Assembly: GCA_015062345.1 (NCBI GenBank)
Contig: SUUV01000002.1
Coordinates: 34,740 to 98,739, forward strand
Length of the DNA stretch: 64,000 nucleotides
Origin: Alphaproteobacteria bacterium
GTDB taxonomy: Bacteria; Pseudomonadota; Alphaproteobacteria; RF32; CAG-239
Direction: 5' to 3'
A model generated the notes under the pieces. It saw only the letters and a program-made list of their open reading frames with translations, did no database searches and had not been told where the DNA came from. Shown here piece by piece: positions 19,084 through 31,390 of this stretch. A program made the translations under genes and the position numbers. Each line of letters starts with the position of its first letter. The stretch's first letter is position 1.

Positions 19084-19950
19084 CTAAAGGTTGTTACTTT
19101 TTTCCAGCAGAAGTGTATACATAGACTGTTGAGCTTTAATACAAAGACCATACTCTTGAATGTACATTTTTACAAGTTCTGCTGCGTTTTCAAGTTCAAA
19201 CAACTTGAGTTGAGCTTCACCGCAGAGCGCATAATTTTGAATGTACATTTTTACAAGTTCTTCTGCGTTTTCAAGTTCAAACATCTTAAGTTGAGCTTCA
19301 CCGCAGAGCGCATAATTTTGAATGTACATTTTTACAAGTTCTGCTGCATTTTCAAGTTCAAACAACTTGAGCTGAGCCTCATTGTAAAGGCTATATTTCT
19401 GAATATATGTCTTTACAAGTTCTGTGGCATCTTCAAGTTCAAACAACTTGAGTTCGGCTTTGTCGCGAAGTCCATATCTTTGAATATATATCTTCACAAG
19501 CTCCATAGCGTTCTCAACCTCAAACAACTTGAGCTCCGCTTCATCGCAAAGTTCATATTTTTGAACATACATCTTCATAAGTTCTGCTGCGTTTTCAAGT
19601 TCAAACAACTTGGGTTCGGCCTTGTCCCAAAAAATATATTTTTGAATATATATCTTTACAAGTTCTGCGGCATTTTCAAGTTCAAACATCTTGAGTTGAG
19701 CCTCAACGCAAAGGTGACCTCTTTGAATATATATTTTCACAAGTTCTTCAGGATTTTTAAGCTCAAGCATTTTAAGTTCGGCCTCCTTACAAAGAAGATA
19801 TTTTTGAATATACATCTTTACAAGTTCTTCAGGATTTTTAAGCTCGAACATCTTAAGTTCTTCATCATCGCTGAGGTGATATCCGTTTCTTATACGCCTT
19901 CTTAACTGAGAATAGTTAATCATATTTTTTAGCTTTAATAATAGATTCAT
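19084..19950 (-). CDS. Protein with nine tandem 27-aa repeats
   Basis: Unit A-(E/Q)-LK(M/L)FELENAAELVKMYIQKY-LC-E repeated at exactly 27 residues (81 bp). Confidence 0.8.
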   Translation of the reverse strand: MNLLLKLKNMINYSQLRRRIRNGYHLSDDEELKMFELKNPEELVKMYIQKYLLCKEAELKMLELKNPEELVKIYIQRGHLCVEAQLKMFELENAAELVKIYIQKYIFWDKAEPKLFELENAAELMKMYVQKYELCDEAELKLFEVENAMELVKIYIQRYGLRDKAELKLFELEDATELVKTYIQKYSLYNEAQLKLFELENAAELVKMYIQNYALCGEAQLKMFELENAEELVKMYIQNYALCGEAQLKLFELENAAELVKMYIQEYGLCIKAQQSMYTLLLEKSNNL

Positions 19951-20094
19951 AATTTATATTGTCGGTTATAAAGCATTGACCCGTCGCCTTTAAATTAATA
20001 ATTTAGTTTGTAGATATTTATCTATCACAAAATATTTATTTTGTCAACTCTTTATAAATTTATATGCAACAGTGGATAAGGGTTATCAGTATAC

Positions 20095-20358
20095 TCACCT
20101 AAACCACCAAAAAAATGGGATAGCCATAAAAAGATAGCATACAGCAAAAATAACATATTTATTTGATATTTTTTGAAAAATTTTAATTTTACGAATAAAC
20201 GGGAACAACAGATATGTAAAAAGATAGACATTGCCCCAATAAGAAACATAAGTTTCACAATTTGCCGAATCTAACAGCCAACACGAAATCATGCCTAATG
20301 CCAGCGGGATTAGTATAAAACCTAAAGTAAAATACAATATTTTTTTAAATCTGATCAT
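20095..20358 (-). CDS. Small multi-pass membrane protein, unknown
   Basis: MIRFKKILYFTLGFILIPLALGMISCWLL...; SD aaaggaattt before ATG at 20358. Confidence 0.55.
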   Translation of the reverse strand: MIRFKKILYFTLGFILIPLALGMISCWLLDSANCETYVSYWGNVYLFTYLLFPFIRKIKIFQKISNKYVIFAVCYLFMAIPFFWWFR

Positions 20359-20699
20359 ATTAAATTCCTTTTTATCAGATTGTATCAAAAAAACTATAAA
20401 AGGCAATATAAAAGTATTGCCTTTTATATTTAAGTATCATTGATTTTTTCTGACTTTATATTTTCCTGCGGTTACAACTATCTTACTAACCATATTATTT
20501 TCCTTTATAAAAAAAATTAAAACAACGATATTACTCTTAATATCAATATTGATATAGGTATATCAATATGTAGCTATCAATAGGCAGAAGAAGATTTTTT
20601 TATTGAAAAATAAAATTAATATTTAAGAAAAAATAAAGGGTATATATGATAGATGCCAAATTATATTTGATGAATATGTTAAACATTTTGAGGATGAAT

Positions 20700-21206
20700 A
20701 TGAAAATTTTATTTATTTTATTGAGCGTATTATATTCTTTTAAGTCAACCATAACACAGGCTAATGAAATATATTATGGTATTGATGTAAATGAAATTGT
20801 CACAAAAAATGATATTTTATACGATAATGTAAAAAATACTATTGATGATTATACTTTATTATTGCAATACGAACTTGAATTTAATAATTGCACTGCCAAT
20901 ATTACTCAAAATAAAAATTGTTATGATGATATAGCTAATAAAATATTGAAAAAATTTTATATGTATTCAGATGTAAGTGTCAAACAATATGAAAATTTTA
21001 AAACCGCACTTAATGAGATTTATGGTATTAAATATTGTCGTAATAAATATTTGTGGCCAAGCGGATATATATGCGAATTTGAAGTTACTAAAGATATGTT
21101 ACAGGATATAGAAAAATATATAAAAGGATTATTGTTTGATAGTAAAATTAAAATGCTAAACTATATGCCGGAACTTGCAAATTATAAAGCAAGAAATAAA
21201 CAGTAA
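20700..21206 (+). CDS. Secreted Cys-containing protein, unknown; paralogue of 21397-21852
   Basis: Signal MKILFILLSVLYSFKSTITQA; NCYDDIANKILKKFY. Confidence 0.6.
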   Translation: MKILFILLSVLYSFKSTITQANEIYYGIDVNEIVTKNDILYDNVKNTIDDYTLLLQYELEFNNCTANITQNKNCYDDIANKILKKFYMYSDVSVKQYENFKTALNEIYGIKYCRNKYLWPSGYICEFEVTKDMLQDIEKYIKGLLFDSKIKMLNYMPELANYKARNKQ

Positions 21207-21396
21207 TTTCTTGCTTTATAACAGTTATAATTTATTTTGCTAAATGAGCCTTATTTGCTCTATTTAACCACCCATTTAAATTTTCATATTGACTTTTATC
21301 TTTTTCTGCAATGTTATTATAATACTTCTTCATTTCTTTAATATATCTTAATACTAAATTATTAAAATATATTGTAAATAATTCGGAGATTATATT

Positions 21397-21852
21397 ATGA
21401 AAAAAATTATCTTTTCAATTTTTCTTTGTTGCATAGTTTCACAAGCATTTGCAAAAAAGAATAATGTAGAATATCTTGCACAATTACAAAATGATTTTAC
21501 AGAATGCAGTGAAACTTTTCATATTAAATCCGAACAATGTTCAGATACAGGGAGCATGAAATGTTATAAATTTTTAACGGAGTTACATAAAAGCACACAA
21601 AATTGCTACACTGAGGTTGCTAAGAGGATTTTTTTAAAATTCTATAATTTGAATGAACAACAAGCTAATCAGAAAATTGAAGATTTTGCATCATCAATAT
21701 ACAAAAATTACTTATTTATATATCAAGAAAATAATTATTGCAGAGCAAATAATTGTGGTATATCAGCATTTTTATATAGCGAGTATGCCACAACATTTGC
21801 TCTAAAAGATTACATAGATATGATGTTTACTGCACTTGAAATTTATTTATAG
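21397..21852 (+). CDS. Secreted Cys-rich protein, unknown
   Basis: Signal MKKIIFSIFLCCIVSQAFA; NCYTEVAKRIFLKFY; SD cggaga. Confidence 0.65.
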   Translation: MKKIIFSIFLCCIVSQAFAKKNNVEYLAQLQNDFTECSETFHIKSEQCSDTGSMKCYKFLTELHKSTQNCYTEVAKRIFLKFYNLNEQQANQKIEDFASSIYKNYLFIYQENNYCRANNCGISAFLYSEYATTFALKDYIDMMFTALEIYL

Positions 21853-22146
21853 TACATATTATATCTGTTTCTGTGTCCTTTTTCAAAAATTTTTTAATTT
21901 TACTACTTTTTACTTGAATTTTATCGGTAAATGGTGTAGAAAATTGTCGGTTTTATTAAATATTATTTGGTGAATTAGTCCCGAGTTTGGCGCAATGCCT
22001 TGTGGTTCGGGCGATTCGTGTGTGAAAAAACGTTTTTTTATATTAACCATCTGTATAACGGGGTTTGGTTTTATCTCGGGTAGCTCCCGAAAAATAAGGC
22101 CGATAGTATGGTTTACAGATTTTAACCGAAGAAGGATAAAAGCAAA

Positions 22147-25100
22147 ATGAAAGAATCTTATACGAGCAAAAAGCGTGTAAGAAAGAACTTTGGCAAAATT
22201 GATGCTGTTATTGATATGCCAAGTTTGATTGAAGTTCAAACCGGTTCATACTCCAGCTTTATCAATAATGTTGATAACTATGGACAACACTGTGAATTTG
22301 GTTTGGAAGAAGTTTTCAAATCTATTTTCCCGATTAAAGATTTTTCAGGTAACGGTGAGTTAGAGTTTGTTAAGTATGAACTCGAAGAACCAAAATATGA
22401 TGTTGATGAATGCTTAAAGCGTGATTTGACATATGCTGCCGCAATTAAGGCAACGCTTCGCCTGATTGTTTGGGATATAGATGAAGCAACCGGTGCAAAA
22501 TCGGTGCATGATGTTAAAGAACAAGATGTTTATATGGGCGACATTCCGCTTATGACCGATAAAGGTACATTTATCTTTAACGGTACCGAGCGTGTGGTTG
22601 TGTCACAAATGCACCGTTCACCGGGTGTGTTCTTTGACCACGACAAAGGCAAAACGATGTCATCGGGTAAATATTTGTTTGCCGCTCGCATAATTCCGTA
22701 TCGCGGTTCTTGGCTCGATTTTGAGTTTGACGCCAAAGATTTGGTTTATGCCCGCATTGACCGTCGTCGTAAATTGCCTGTAACATCAATTTTATATTCG
22801 TTATATTCAAAAGAAACCGAAGACAGAATTAAGGCCGGTGAGAAAGTACCCGAAGAAGAAATTAAGGGTATGGATAAGGAAGAAATTTTAAATTATTTCT
22901 ACGAAGCTGACGAATATGTTGCAAACAAAAAATCTTGGAAAGTTAAATTTAATCCGGAACGCGCAAAAGGTATGAAATTTGACTTTGATTTGGTTGATGC
23001 CAAAACCGGTAAGGTTGTTTGGGAACAAGGTAAAAAATTGACCTTAAGAACAGCAAACAAGCTTGTAGAAGAAGGCTTGGAATATTATCAGGTTGCTAAA
23101 GAACAACTTTACGGTAAATTCTTGGCAAAAGCTTTGGTTGATGCAAAATCTGGTGAGATTATTGCTGATGCCGGTGCTGAGTTAAACGAAGAATTGCTTG
23201 ATAAAATTGCTGATGCAAAAATTAAAGAATTGAGCATTTTGTACATTGACGGTGTAAATGTCGGTCCGTACATTCGTAACACATTAGAAGCTGATAAAAA
23301 CCATTGTCGTGAAGAAGCATTGCTTGATATTTATCGTGTTATGCGTCCCGGCGAACCGGCTACATTAGATGCTTCATATCATTTATTTAAGGCTTTGTTC
23401 TTTGATGAAGAAAGATATGACTTATCATCGGTGGGTCGTGTTAAGATGAACTTGGCGATGGATATACCTTTTGAAGAAGCTCCGGATACATATCGTACCT
23501 TAAGAAAAGATGATATTTTGCGTATTGTTAAACATATGATTGAACTTCGTGACGGCAAGGGTGAAGTTGATGATATTGACCACTTGGGTAATCGTCGTGT
23601 TCGTTCGGTCGGTGAATTGATGGAAAACCAATATCGTATGGGCTTATTAAGAATGGAAAGAGCAATCAGAGAAAAAATGAGTGCTGAAGTTCTAAACAAT
23701 GTTAAACCGCAAGATTTGGTAAATGCAAAACCGATTGCTGCCGTTATCAGAGAGTTTTTCGGTTCATCACAGCTTTCGCAATTTATGGACCAAAACAACC
23801 CGTTATCGGAAATTACACACAAGCGCCGTTTGTCGGCATTGGGCCCCGGCGGTTTGTCTCGTGACAGAGCTGGTTTTGAAGTTCGTGACGTACACCCGAC
23901 ACACTATGGTCGTATTTGCCCGATTGAAACTCCTGAAGGACCGAATATCGGTTTGATTAACTCACTTTCAACTTATGCTCGCATCAATAAATATGGCTTT
24001 ATTGAATGCCCTTATCGTAAAGTTGTTGATGGTGTTGTTACCTCTGAAGTTGTATATTTGTCAGCTGATGAAGAAGGCAAGTTTATCATTGCGGAAGCAA
24101 ATGCAAAAGTTAATGAAGACGGACATTTTGAAAACGATATGATTGCTTGTCGTAAAGCAGGCGATGTTGTTTTTGCCGCTCCGACAGAAATTAATTTGAT
24201 TGATGTGTCGCCAAAACAACTTGTTTCGGTTGCGACAGCCCTTATTCCGTTTTTGGAAAACGACGACGCAAACCGTGCATTGATGGGTTCAAACATGCAG
24301 CGTCAAGGTGTGCCTTTGTTGCGTTCCGAAGCTCCGCTTGTAGGTACCGGTATTGAGGCAACCGTTGCTAAAGATTCCGGTGCGACATTGGTAGCTAAAT
24401 ATGACGGTGTTGTTGATTCGGTAGATGCAAATCGTATCGTTATCAGATCAGATGATAAACACGCAAGCAATGTAGGTGTTGAAATTTATCGTTTGCAAAA
24501 ATTCCGTCGTTCAAACCAAAACACATGTATCAACCAAGTTCCGCTTGTTAAAGTCGGTGACAAAATTAAAGCCGGTGATATCATTGCTGACGGTCCTTGT
24601 ACCGATATGGGTGAATTGGCATTGGGTAAAAATGTTTTGGTTGCATTTATGCCTTGGAACGGTTTGAACTACGAAGATGCTATTTTGCTTTCGGAAAGAA
24701 TTTCTCGTGATGATGTTTTAACTTCACTTCACATTGAAGAATTTGAAGTTATGGCTCGTGATACAAAACTCGGTCAAGAAGAAATCACCAGAGATATTCC
24801 TAATGTCGGTGAAGAAGCTTTGCGTAACTTGGACGAAGCCGGTATTGTCTATATCGGTGCGGAAGTTAAAGCAGGTGATATCTTGGTTGGTAAGGTTACA
24901 CCGAAAGGTGAATCTCCGGTTACTCCGGAAGAAAAACTTTTGCGTGCAATCTTTGGTGAAAAAGCAAGTGATGTTCGTGATACATCATTAAGAGTTCAAC
25001 CGGGTATTGAAGGTGTTGTTGTTGATGTTCATGTATTCTCTCGTCGTGGCGTAGAAAAAGATGAACGCGCACTTTCTATTGAACAACAGGAAATTTCACA

Positions 25101-26313
25101 ACTTGCAAAAGACCGTGATGACGAAATTGCAATTATTCGTCGTTCGTTTGATGCCAGATTGAAAGCAATGCTTGTCGGTCAAACAGTTGTTGATGCACCA
25201 AAAGGCATTGATAAAAAAGCAACATTAACCGAAGAAATGCTTGAGTTGATACCTTCATCACAATGGCGCAAGATTGTTGTTAAAGATGAAAAGACAATGA
25301 CTGAAATTGAAGAATTTTCAGCTGCTTTTGATGAACGCGTTGCAAAAGTTCATAAACACTTTGACAACAAAGTTGAAAAAGTTCAAAGAGGTGACGATTT
25401 GTTGCCCGGTGTACTCAAAATGGTTAAAGTATTTATTGCTACCAAGCGTAAAATGCAAACCGGTGATAAAATGGCCGGCCGTCACGGTAACAAAGGTACT
25501 GTTTCACGCGTGTTGCCTTTACAAGACATGCCGTACATGGAAGACGGTACTCCGGTTGATATCGTGTTAAACCCGCTTGGTGTGCCTTCTCGTATGAATG
25601 TGGGACAAATTTTGGAAACACACCTTGGTTGGGCTGCAAAAGAATTAGGTAAACAACTTGATGAACTTTGCGAGCAATACAAAAAAGGTGAAAAGACCAT
25701 TGATGAATTAAACGCACGGTTAAAAGAAATTTATGGTGAAAAACAGTATAAAGCTGAAATTGAAACCTTAAATACACAAGAAAAAATGGAACTTGTTTCT
25801 AACCTTAAAAACGGTATTCCGATGGCAACTCCGGTATTTGACGGAGCTAACGGTGATGATATTAATCGTATGCTTGAAATGGCTGGTTTACCGACATCAG
25901 GTCAAATTGACTTGTATGATGGCAGAACAGGTGAAAAATTTGACCGTAAGGTTACTGTGGGTATCATCTATATGATTAAACTTCACCACATTGTTGATGA
26001 AAAAATGCACGCTCGTTCGGTTGGTCCGTACTCACTTGTTACACAACAACCGTTAGGTGGTAAAGCCCAATTCGGCGGACAGCGTTTCGGTGAGATGGAA
26101 GTGTGGGCATTGCAGGCATATGGTGCTGCCTATACCTTGCAAGAAATGCTCACTGTTAAATCTGACGATGTCAACGGCAGAACAAAAGTGTATGAAGCAA
26201 TTATACGCGGTGAAGACACATTTGACACCGGTGTTCCGGAATCGTTTAATGTTTTGGTAAAAGAAATGAAGTCTTTGTGTCTTAATGTTGAAATGTTGAA
26301 CGAAGAAGTTTAA
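22147..26313 (+). CDS. rpoB: DNA-directed RNA polymerase beta subunit
   Basis: [65 protein letters not shown]. Confidence 0.99.
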   Translation: MKESYTSKKRVRKNFGKIDAVIDMPSLIEVQTGSYSSFINNVDNYGQHCEFGLEEVFKSIFPIKDFSGNGELEFVKYELEEPKYDVDECLKRDLTYAAAIKATLRLIVWDIDEATGAKSVHDVKEQDVYMGDIPLMTDKGTFIFNGTERVVVSQMHRSPGVFFDHDKGKTMSSGKYLFAARIIPYRGSWLDFEFDAKDLVYARIDRRRKLPVTSILYSLYSKETEDRIKAGEKVPEEEIKGMDKEEILNYFYEADEYVANKKSWKVKFNPERAKGMKFDFDLVDAKTGKVVWEQGKKLTLRTANKLVEEGLEYYQVAKEQLYGKFLAKALVDAKSGEIIADAGAELNEELLDKIADAKIKELSILYIDGVNVGPYIRNTLEADKNHCREEALLDIYRVMRPGEPATLDASYHLFKALFFDEERYDLSSVGRVKMNLAMDIPFEEAPDTYRTLRKDDILRIVKHMIELRDGKGEVDDIDHLGNRRVRSVGELMENQYRMGLLRMERAIREKMSAEVLNNVKPQDLVNAKPIAAVIREFFGSSQLSQFMDQNNPLSEITHKRRLSALGPGGLSRDRAGFEVRDVHPTHYGRICPIETPEGPNIGLINSLSTYARINKYGFIECPYRKVVDGVVTSEVVYLSADEEGKFIIAEANAKVNEDGHFENDMIACRKAGDVVFAAPTEINLIDVSPKQLVSVATALIPFLENDDANRALMGSNMQRQGVPLLRSEAPLVGTGIEATVAKDSGATLVAKYDGVVDSVDANRIVIRSDDKHASNVGVEIYRLQKFRRSNQNTCINQVPLVKVGDKIKAGDIIADGPCTDMGELALGKNVLVAFMPWNGLNYEDAILLSERISRDDVLTSLHIEEFEVMARDTKLGQEEITRDIPNVGEEALRNLDEAGIVYIGAEVKAGDILVGKVTPKGESPVTPEEKLLRAIFGEKASDVRDTSLRVQPGIEGVVVDVHVFSRRGVEKDERALSIEQQEISQLAKDRDDEIAIIRRSFDARLKAMLVGQTVVDAPKGIDKKATLTEEMLELIPSSQWRKIVVKDEKTMTEIEEFSAAFDERVAKVHKHFDNKVEKVQRGDDLLPGVLKMVKVFIATKRKMQTGDKMAGRHGNKGTVSRVLPLQDMPYMEDGTPVDIVLNPLGVPSRMNVGQILETHLGWAAKELGKQLDELCEQYKKGEKTIDELNARLKEIYGEKQYKAEIETLNTQEKMELVSNLKNGIPMATPVFDGANGDDINRMLEMAGLPTSGQIDLYDGRTGEKFDRKVTVGIIYMIKLHHIVDEKMHARSVGPYSLVTQQPLGGKAQFGGQRFGEMEVWALQAYGAAYTLQEMLTVKSDDVNGRTKVYEAIIRGEDTFDTGVPESFNVLVKEMKSLCLNVEMLNEEV

Positions 26314-26333
26314 GGATAAGGAGTAATATAAAT

Positions 26334-29300
26334 ATGAATGATATAATGAAATTTATGGGTCAGCAAGTAGCTGAAGAGTCTTTTGATGAAATCAAAATCT
26401 CTATTGCTTCTCCTGAACAAATTCGTTCTTGGTCATTTGGTGAAGTTAAAAAGCCCGAGACCATTAACTATCGTACATTTAAGCCTGAAAGAGACGGTTT
26501 GTTCTGTGCTCGCATTTTTGGTCCGGTTAAAGACTATGAATGTTTGTGCGGTAAATATAAAAGAATGAAATATCGCGGTGTTGTTTGCGAAAAGTGTGGT
26601 GTTGAAGTTACACTTTCAAAAGTTCGTCGTGAAAGAATGGGACACATTGAGTTGGCCGCTCCGGTTGCTCATATTTGGTTCTTAAAATCTTTGCCGAGCC
26701 GTATTTCAATGCTTACCGATATTCCGATGAAACAGCTTGAAAGCGTGTTATATTTTGATAAATATATCGTCATTGAGCCGGGGCTTACCGATTTGACATT
26801 AAATCAGCTTTTGACCGAAGACGAATATCAAGATGCACTTGATAAATATGGCGAAGATGCTTTCAGAGCCGGAATCGGTGCCGAAGCATTGCGTGAAATT
26901 TTAGCCAATATCGATTTGGAAACGGAACGCGCCGTTATGCGTGCAGAATTGAAAGAAACCAATTCGGAAGCAAAACGCAAAAAGTTGGTTAAAAGATTGA
27001 AGATTGTTGAATCGTTTATTGAATCTAACACCAAGCCCGAATGGATGGTATTGACCGTATTGCCGGTTATTCCGCCTGAACTCAGACCTCTTGTGCCGTT
27101 AGACGGTGGTCGTTTTGCCACATCTGATTTGAACGATTTATATCGTCGTGTAATTAACCGTAACAATCGTTTGAAAAGATTGTTAGAGTTAAGAGCTCCG
27201 GATATTATCGTCAGAAACGAAAAGAGAATGTTGCAAGAGTCTGTTGATGCATTGTTTGACAATGGTCGTCGTTCTCGTGCAATTACCGGTACAAGCAAGC
27301 GTCCTTTGAAATCTTTGTCAGATATGCTCAAAGGTAAACAAGGTCGTTTCCGTCAAAACTTACTTGGTAAACGCGTTGACTATTCAGGTCGTTCGGTTAT
27401 TACGGTTGGTCCTGAACTTAAACTTCAACAATGCGGTTTGCCGAAAAAAATGGCACTTGAATTGTTCAAACCTTTTGTATATTCAAAATTGGAGCTTTAC
27501 GGACACGCAACAACCATTAAACAAGCAAAACGCATGGTTGAAAAAGAGCGTCCGGAAGTTTGGGATATATTAGAAGAAGTAATCAGAGAACATCCTGTGT
27601 TATTAAACCGTGCTCCTACATTGCACAGACTTGGTATTCAGGCATTTGAACCGGTGTTGGTAGAAGGTAAGGCAATCCACTTGCATCCGCTCGTATGTAC
27701 AGCATTTAACGCAGACTTCGACGGTGACCAAATGGCTGTGCATGTTCCGTTATCAATTGAATCACAATTGGAAGCTCGTGTATTGATGATGTCAACAAAC
27801 AACATCTTGTCACCTGCATCAGGTAAGCCGATTATTGTTCCTTCACAAGATATGGTGTTGGGTATTTATTACCTTTCATATGAAGCAGAAGGTGTAATCG
27901 GTGAGGGCAGTGTTTATGCAGATACTGATGAAGTTATGCTTGCACTTGATTCTAAGGTTGTTGATTTGCATGCAAAAATCAAATGTCGTATGGAATATGT
28001 TGATGACAATGGTGAAACAAAATATGGCTTAGTTGATACAACTCCGGGTCGTATCATTGTTTCGGACATATTGCCCAAGCATAAAGATGTACCGTTCTCA
28101 ATTGTAAACCGTTTGCTTAAAAAGAAAGAAATTTCTGAAATTATTGATACGGTTTATCGTCATTGCGGTCAAAAAGAAACCTGTATCATGGTTGATAAAA
28201 TTATGTCACTCGGTTTCCAAAATGCTTGTAAAGCAGGTATTTCATTCGGTAAAGACGATTTGATTGTTCCTGCTGCCAAAAAAGACCTCATTGAAGAAAC
28301 CACCAAACAGGTTAAAGAATTTGAGCAACAGTATCAAAACGGTTTGATTACCAAGGGCGAAAAATATAACAAAGTGGTGGATATCTGGGCATCATGTACC
28401 GATAAAATTGCCGATGAAATGATGAAAAACATTTCTAAGACCGAAAAAGGTTACATTAACTCCGTATATATGATGGCACACTCGGGAGCTCGTGGTAGTG
28501 CTGCGCAAATGAGACAGCTTGCCGGTATGCGTGGTTTGATGGCAAAACCTTCAGGTGAAATTATTGAACAACCGATTATTTCAAACTTTAAAGAAGGTTT
28601 GACGGTGTCTGAGTACTTTAACTCAACCCACGGTGCTCGTAAAGGTTTGGCCGATACTGCACTTAAAACCGCAAACTCCGGTTATTTGACTCGTCGTTTG
28701 GTTGATGTGGCTCAAGATGTTGTAATTACTGAAACAAACTGCGGTACAGAAAGAGGTATCATTGTTCGTCCGGTTGTTGACGGCGGTAATGTAATTGTTT
28801 CTATCGGCGACAGAATTTTGGGTCGTACAATTCAAGAAGATATTGTTCATCCCGAAACAGGCGAAGTTCTCATTCAAAGAGGCAAACTTATTGATGAAAA
28901 CGATGCCGAGTTGGTAGAAAAAGCAGGTGTTGAACAAGTAAAAATTCGTTCTGTATTAACTTGCGATTGCGAACATGGTGTATGTGCGGCTTGTTACGGC
29001 CGTGACTTGGCAAGAGGAACACCTGTAAATGTGGGTGAGGCAGTTGGTGTAATTGCTGCTCAATCTATTGGTGAGCCGGGTACACAGCTTACGATGAGAA
29101 CATTCCACATCGGTGGTGCGGCATCAAAATCTGCCGAGCAATCAAGTGTTGAAGTTCCGTTTGCGGGTGTGTTAAAACTTGAAAACAAACATACCGTGAC
29201 CGATTCTGAGGGTAATTTGATTGTGTTATCTCGTAACTGTGATATCGTAATTGAAGATGCTCAAGGCCGTGAAAAATCTCGTCACCACATTCCTTACGGT

Positions 29301-30500
29301 ACAAAAGTTTTAGCTCAAGAAGGTGCTAAAGTTAAGAAAGGTCAAAAAGTTGCAGAATGGGATCCGTTTACAATTCCGGTAATTTCGGAAAAAGCAGGTT
29401 CTGCTCAACTTGTTGATTTAATTAATAATGTATCCGTAAAAGAAAATATGGACGAGACCACAGGTATTGTTTCTAAGGTTGTAATTGATTGGCACTCAGG
29501 TGCATCATCAAATGCAAACTTAAAACCGAGCATTGTGTTAAAAGATGCCAAAGGTAAACCTGTAAACTTTGACAACGGAAAAGAGGCTCGTTACTACCTT
29601 TCTGTTGATGCCGTATTAACGGTTGATAACGGCTCAGAAGTTAAGGTCGGTGATGTAATTGCTCGTATTCCGAGAGAAAGCTCAAAAACCAAAGATATTA
29701 CCGGTGGTTTGCCTCGAGTTGCCGAACTCTTTGAAGCTCGTCATCCTAAAGATCAGGCTATTATCTCTGATGTTGACGGTATGGTTGAGTTTGGAAAAGA
29801 CTATAAGGCAAAACAACGCATCAGTGTTGTTCCCGCAAAAGGTGAGCCGATTGAATACTTAATTCCAAAAGGTCGTCACTTGGTTGTACAAGACGGTGAT
29901 ATTGTTAAAAAAGGCGACTTGTTGGTTGAAGGTACACCGGCACCACACGATATTTTGCGTGTATTGGGTGTTGAAAAGTTGGCTGAATACTTGGTTAAAG
30001 AAGTTCAAGATGTGTATCGTTTGCAAGGTGTTAAAATCAACGATAAGCACATTGAGGTAATTGTATCTCAAATGCTCAAGAAAGTTGAAGTAACAACTCC
30101 GGGTGATACAACATTCTTGGTTGGTGAACAAGTTGACCGTGATGTATTTGAACTTGAAAACGAAAAAGTAATCAAGGAAAACGGAATTCCGGCACAGGCA
30201 GACCCTGTATTGCTCGGTATTACCAAAGCATCACTTCAAACCAAGTCGTTTATTTCAGCGGCTTCCTTCCAAGAAACAACTCGTGTATTGACCGAGGCGG
30301 CTGTATCAGGTAAGACAGACAGATTGCATGGCTTAAAAGAAAATGTAATTGTCGGTCGCTTGATTCCGGCCGGTACAGGTACCGTACTTCGTTCATTGAA
30401 ACGAGTTGCAGCTCAAAATGATAAAGAAATTTTGGCTCAACGCGAGGCTGCCGCAAATGCTCAAATTGAGGCATTGCCGACAGCAGATGAAGAAGCTTAA
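26334..30500 (+). CDS. rpoC: DNA-directed RNA polymerase beta' subunit
   Basis: [39 protein letters not shown]. Confidence 0.99.
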   Translation: MNDIMKFMGQQVAEESFDEIKISIASPEQIRSWSFGEVKKPETINYRTFKPERDGLFCARIFGPVKDYECLCGKYKRMKYRGVVCEKCGVEVTLSKVRRERMGHIELAAPVAHIWFLKSLPSRISMLTDIPMKQLESVLYFDKYIVIEPGLTDLTLNQLLTEDEYQDALDKYGEDAFRAGIGAEALREILANIDLETERAVMRAELKETNSEAKRKKLVKRLKIVESFIESNTKPEWMVLTVLPVIPPELRPLVPLDGGRFATSDLNDLYRRVINRNNRLKRLLELRAPDIIVRNEKRMLQESVDALFDNGRRSRAITGTSKRPLKSLSDMLKGKQGRFRQNLLGKRVDYSGRSVITVGPELKLQQCGLPKKMALELFKPFVYSKLELYGHATTIKQAKRMVEKERPEVWDILEEVIREHPVLLNRAPTLHRLGIQAFEPVLVEGKAIHLHPLVCTAFNADFDGDQMAVHVPLSIESQLEARVLMMSTNNILSPASGKPIIVPSQDMVLGIYYLSYEAEGVIGEGSVYADTDEVMLALDSKVVDLHAKIKCRMEYVDDNGETKYGLVDTTPGRIIVSDILPKHKDVPFSIVNRLLKKKEISEIIDTVYRHCGQKETCIMVDKIMSLGFQNACKAGISFGKDDLIVPAAKKDLIEETTKQVKEFEQQYQNGLITKGEKYNKVVDIWASCTDKIADEMMKNISKTEKGYINSVYMMAHSGARGSAAQMRQLAGMRGLMAKPSGEIIEQPIISNFKEGLTVSEYFNSTHGARKGLADTALKTANSGYLTRRLVDVAQDVVITETNCGTERGIIVRPVVDGGNVIVSIGDRILGRTIQEDIVHPETGEVLIQRGKLIDENDAELVEKAGVEQVKIRSVLTCDCEHGVCAACYGRDLARGTPVNVGEAVGVIAAQSIGEPGTQLTMRTFHIGGAASKSAEQSSVEVPFAGVLKLENKHTVTDSEGNLIVLSRNCDIVIEDAQGREKSRHHIPYGTKVLAQEGAKVKKGQKVAEWDPFTIPVISEKAGSAQLVDLINNVSVKENMDETTGIVSKVVIDWHSGASSNANLKPSIVLKDAKGKPVNFDNGKEARYYLSVDAVLTVDNGSEVKVGDVIARIPRESSKTKDITGGLPRVAELFEARHPKDQAIISDVDGMVEFGKDYKAKQRISVVPAKGEPIEYLIPKGRHLVVQDGDIVKKGDLLVEGTPAPHDILRVLGVEKLAEYLVKEVQDVYRLQGVKINDKHIEVIVSQMLKKVEVTTPGDTTFLVGEQVDRDVFELENEKVIKENGIPAQADPVLLGITKASLQTKSFISAASFQETTRVLTEAAVSGKTDRLHGLKENVIVGRLIPAGTGTVLRSLKRVAAQNDKEILAQREAAANAQIEALPTADEEA

Positions 30501-30520
30501 AATTTTGTAGCTAAAATAAA

Positions 30521-30555
30521 CCCCTCGCTTGGCTGATTGTCAGGCGAGGGGTTTT
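30521..30555 (+). terminator. Rho-independent terminator after rpoC
   Basis: cccctcgcttggctgattgtcaggcgaggggtttt. Confidence 0.9.
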
Positions 30556-30562
30556 GTAATGA

Positions 30563-30598
30563 AAAACCGCTCTTTGAAAACAATCAAAGAGCGGTTGG
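30563..30598 (-). terminator. Family-associated terminator hairpin (copy 4)
   Basis: aaccgctctttgaaaacaatcaaagagcggtt; near-identical hairpins at 31544-31574 and 43597-43628. Confidence 0.7.
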
Positions 30599-30603
30599 AG
30601 TAA

Positions 30604-31083
30604 TTATTGTAAAACCGTAATTGAAAATGAACCACTGTATGATTGAGCCGGAACATCTCCTTCTATGGTAAGTTTAGCATAAATCTTGCCATCACCGTGA
30701 ACGCGTATATTATCAATATAAATCGTATCCTCAGCACCAGAATGCAATATAACACTACCCATATCGCTATCAACTCCTGAAAGCATATAATTTGGTGTAT
30801 CAGGTTCGCCATCTTCATCATAAACAGGATTAAAATTACATTGTCCAATCGATGCTCCGTCAACTTCAACAATGTTACCTGTGGTTGTCATACCATATAA
30901 ATCTAGAGTAGATTCTGAATTTCCGCTTTTCAAATAAATTGTACCAAAATTTAACGGTGTACAAGTCATATCCGTAACATATTCAACTTTAGCATTAACT
31001 TGAACGCTGCTGTTCAGGGCTTCAGCCATAACATTTGTTGCGCTCAATAAGGTAACAACAGATAAAAGAAAATATTTTCTCAT
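30604..31083 (-). CDS. DUF4402-like secreted protein, family copy 4
   Basis: MRKYFLLSVVTLLSATNVMAEA; TCTPLNFGTIYLKSGN; LTIEGDVPAQSYSGSFSITVLQ. Confidence 0.8.
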   Translation of the reverse strand: MRKYFLLSVVTLLSATNVMAEALNSSVQVNAKVEYVTDMTCTPLNFGTIYLKSGNSESTLDLYGMTTTGNIVEVDGASIGQCNFNPVYDEDGEPDTPNYMLSGVDSDMGSVILHSGAEDTIYIDNIRVHGDGKIYAKLTIEGDVPAQSYSGSFSITVLQ

Positions 31084-31146
31084 TTTTTATATCCTTAAAA
31101 ATAGTTAAACTTAATTTGAAAGGCAAAAAACCACCTTTCACATCAC

Positions 31147-31215
31147 ATCATAAACCGTTTTTTTTTTTTGCAAGTAAAAAGAGTCTTTGTGGATATTTAA
31201 ATCAAAAATGGTGTA
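31147..31215 (-). promoter_or_regulatory. Shared A-tract promoter module, copy 4 (12 A)
   Basis: TACACCA-N23-GACTC...TTGC-A12-CGGTTTATGAT. Confidence 0.6.
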
Positions 31216-31218
31216 GAA

Positions 31219-31390
31219 GTGTCTCTCTCATCACCGTTATACCGGTGCCCGAACTTTAGTTCGGAATAGACACCGGTATCCAGGGAATAATTTAGCTATA
31301 TAATTTAACCTGGACTCCGGCATCAAGTGCCGGAGTGACAGTTAGGAGGCGGACTCCGGCATCAAGTGCCGGAGTGACAGTTAGGAGGTG
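31219..31390. repeat. Composite palindromic interspersed repeat R3, ending in a 39-bp tandem duplication
   Basis: ggactccggcatcaagtgccggagtgacagttaggaggc at 31312-31350 repeated at 31351-31389. Confidence 0.85.

Noticed and set aside
19216-19400. Possible CRISPR-like direct repeats
   Set aside because: Period 81 bp matches 27 in-frame codons of a protein repeat; no spacer/repeat alternation.
19078-19905. 275-aa plus-strand ORF opposite the repeat protein
   Set aside because: Its repeats mirror the 81-bp period of the minus-strand gene; antisense shadow, no SD or recognisable domain.
21237-21338. 33-codon minus-strand ORF MKKYYNNIAEKDKSQYENLNGWLNRANKAHLAK*
   Set aside because: Peptide-like but weak SD and no comparison available; could be a gene remnant, insufficient evidence.
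22530-25777. Several 60-147 aa ORFs antisense or out of frame inside rpoB
   Set aside because: Shadow ORFs of a well-conserved gene; compositions typical of antisense translation.
26828-30474. ORFs antisense to rpoC
   Set aside because: Same reason; no independent support.
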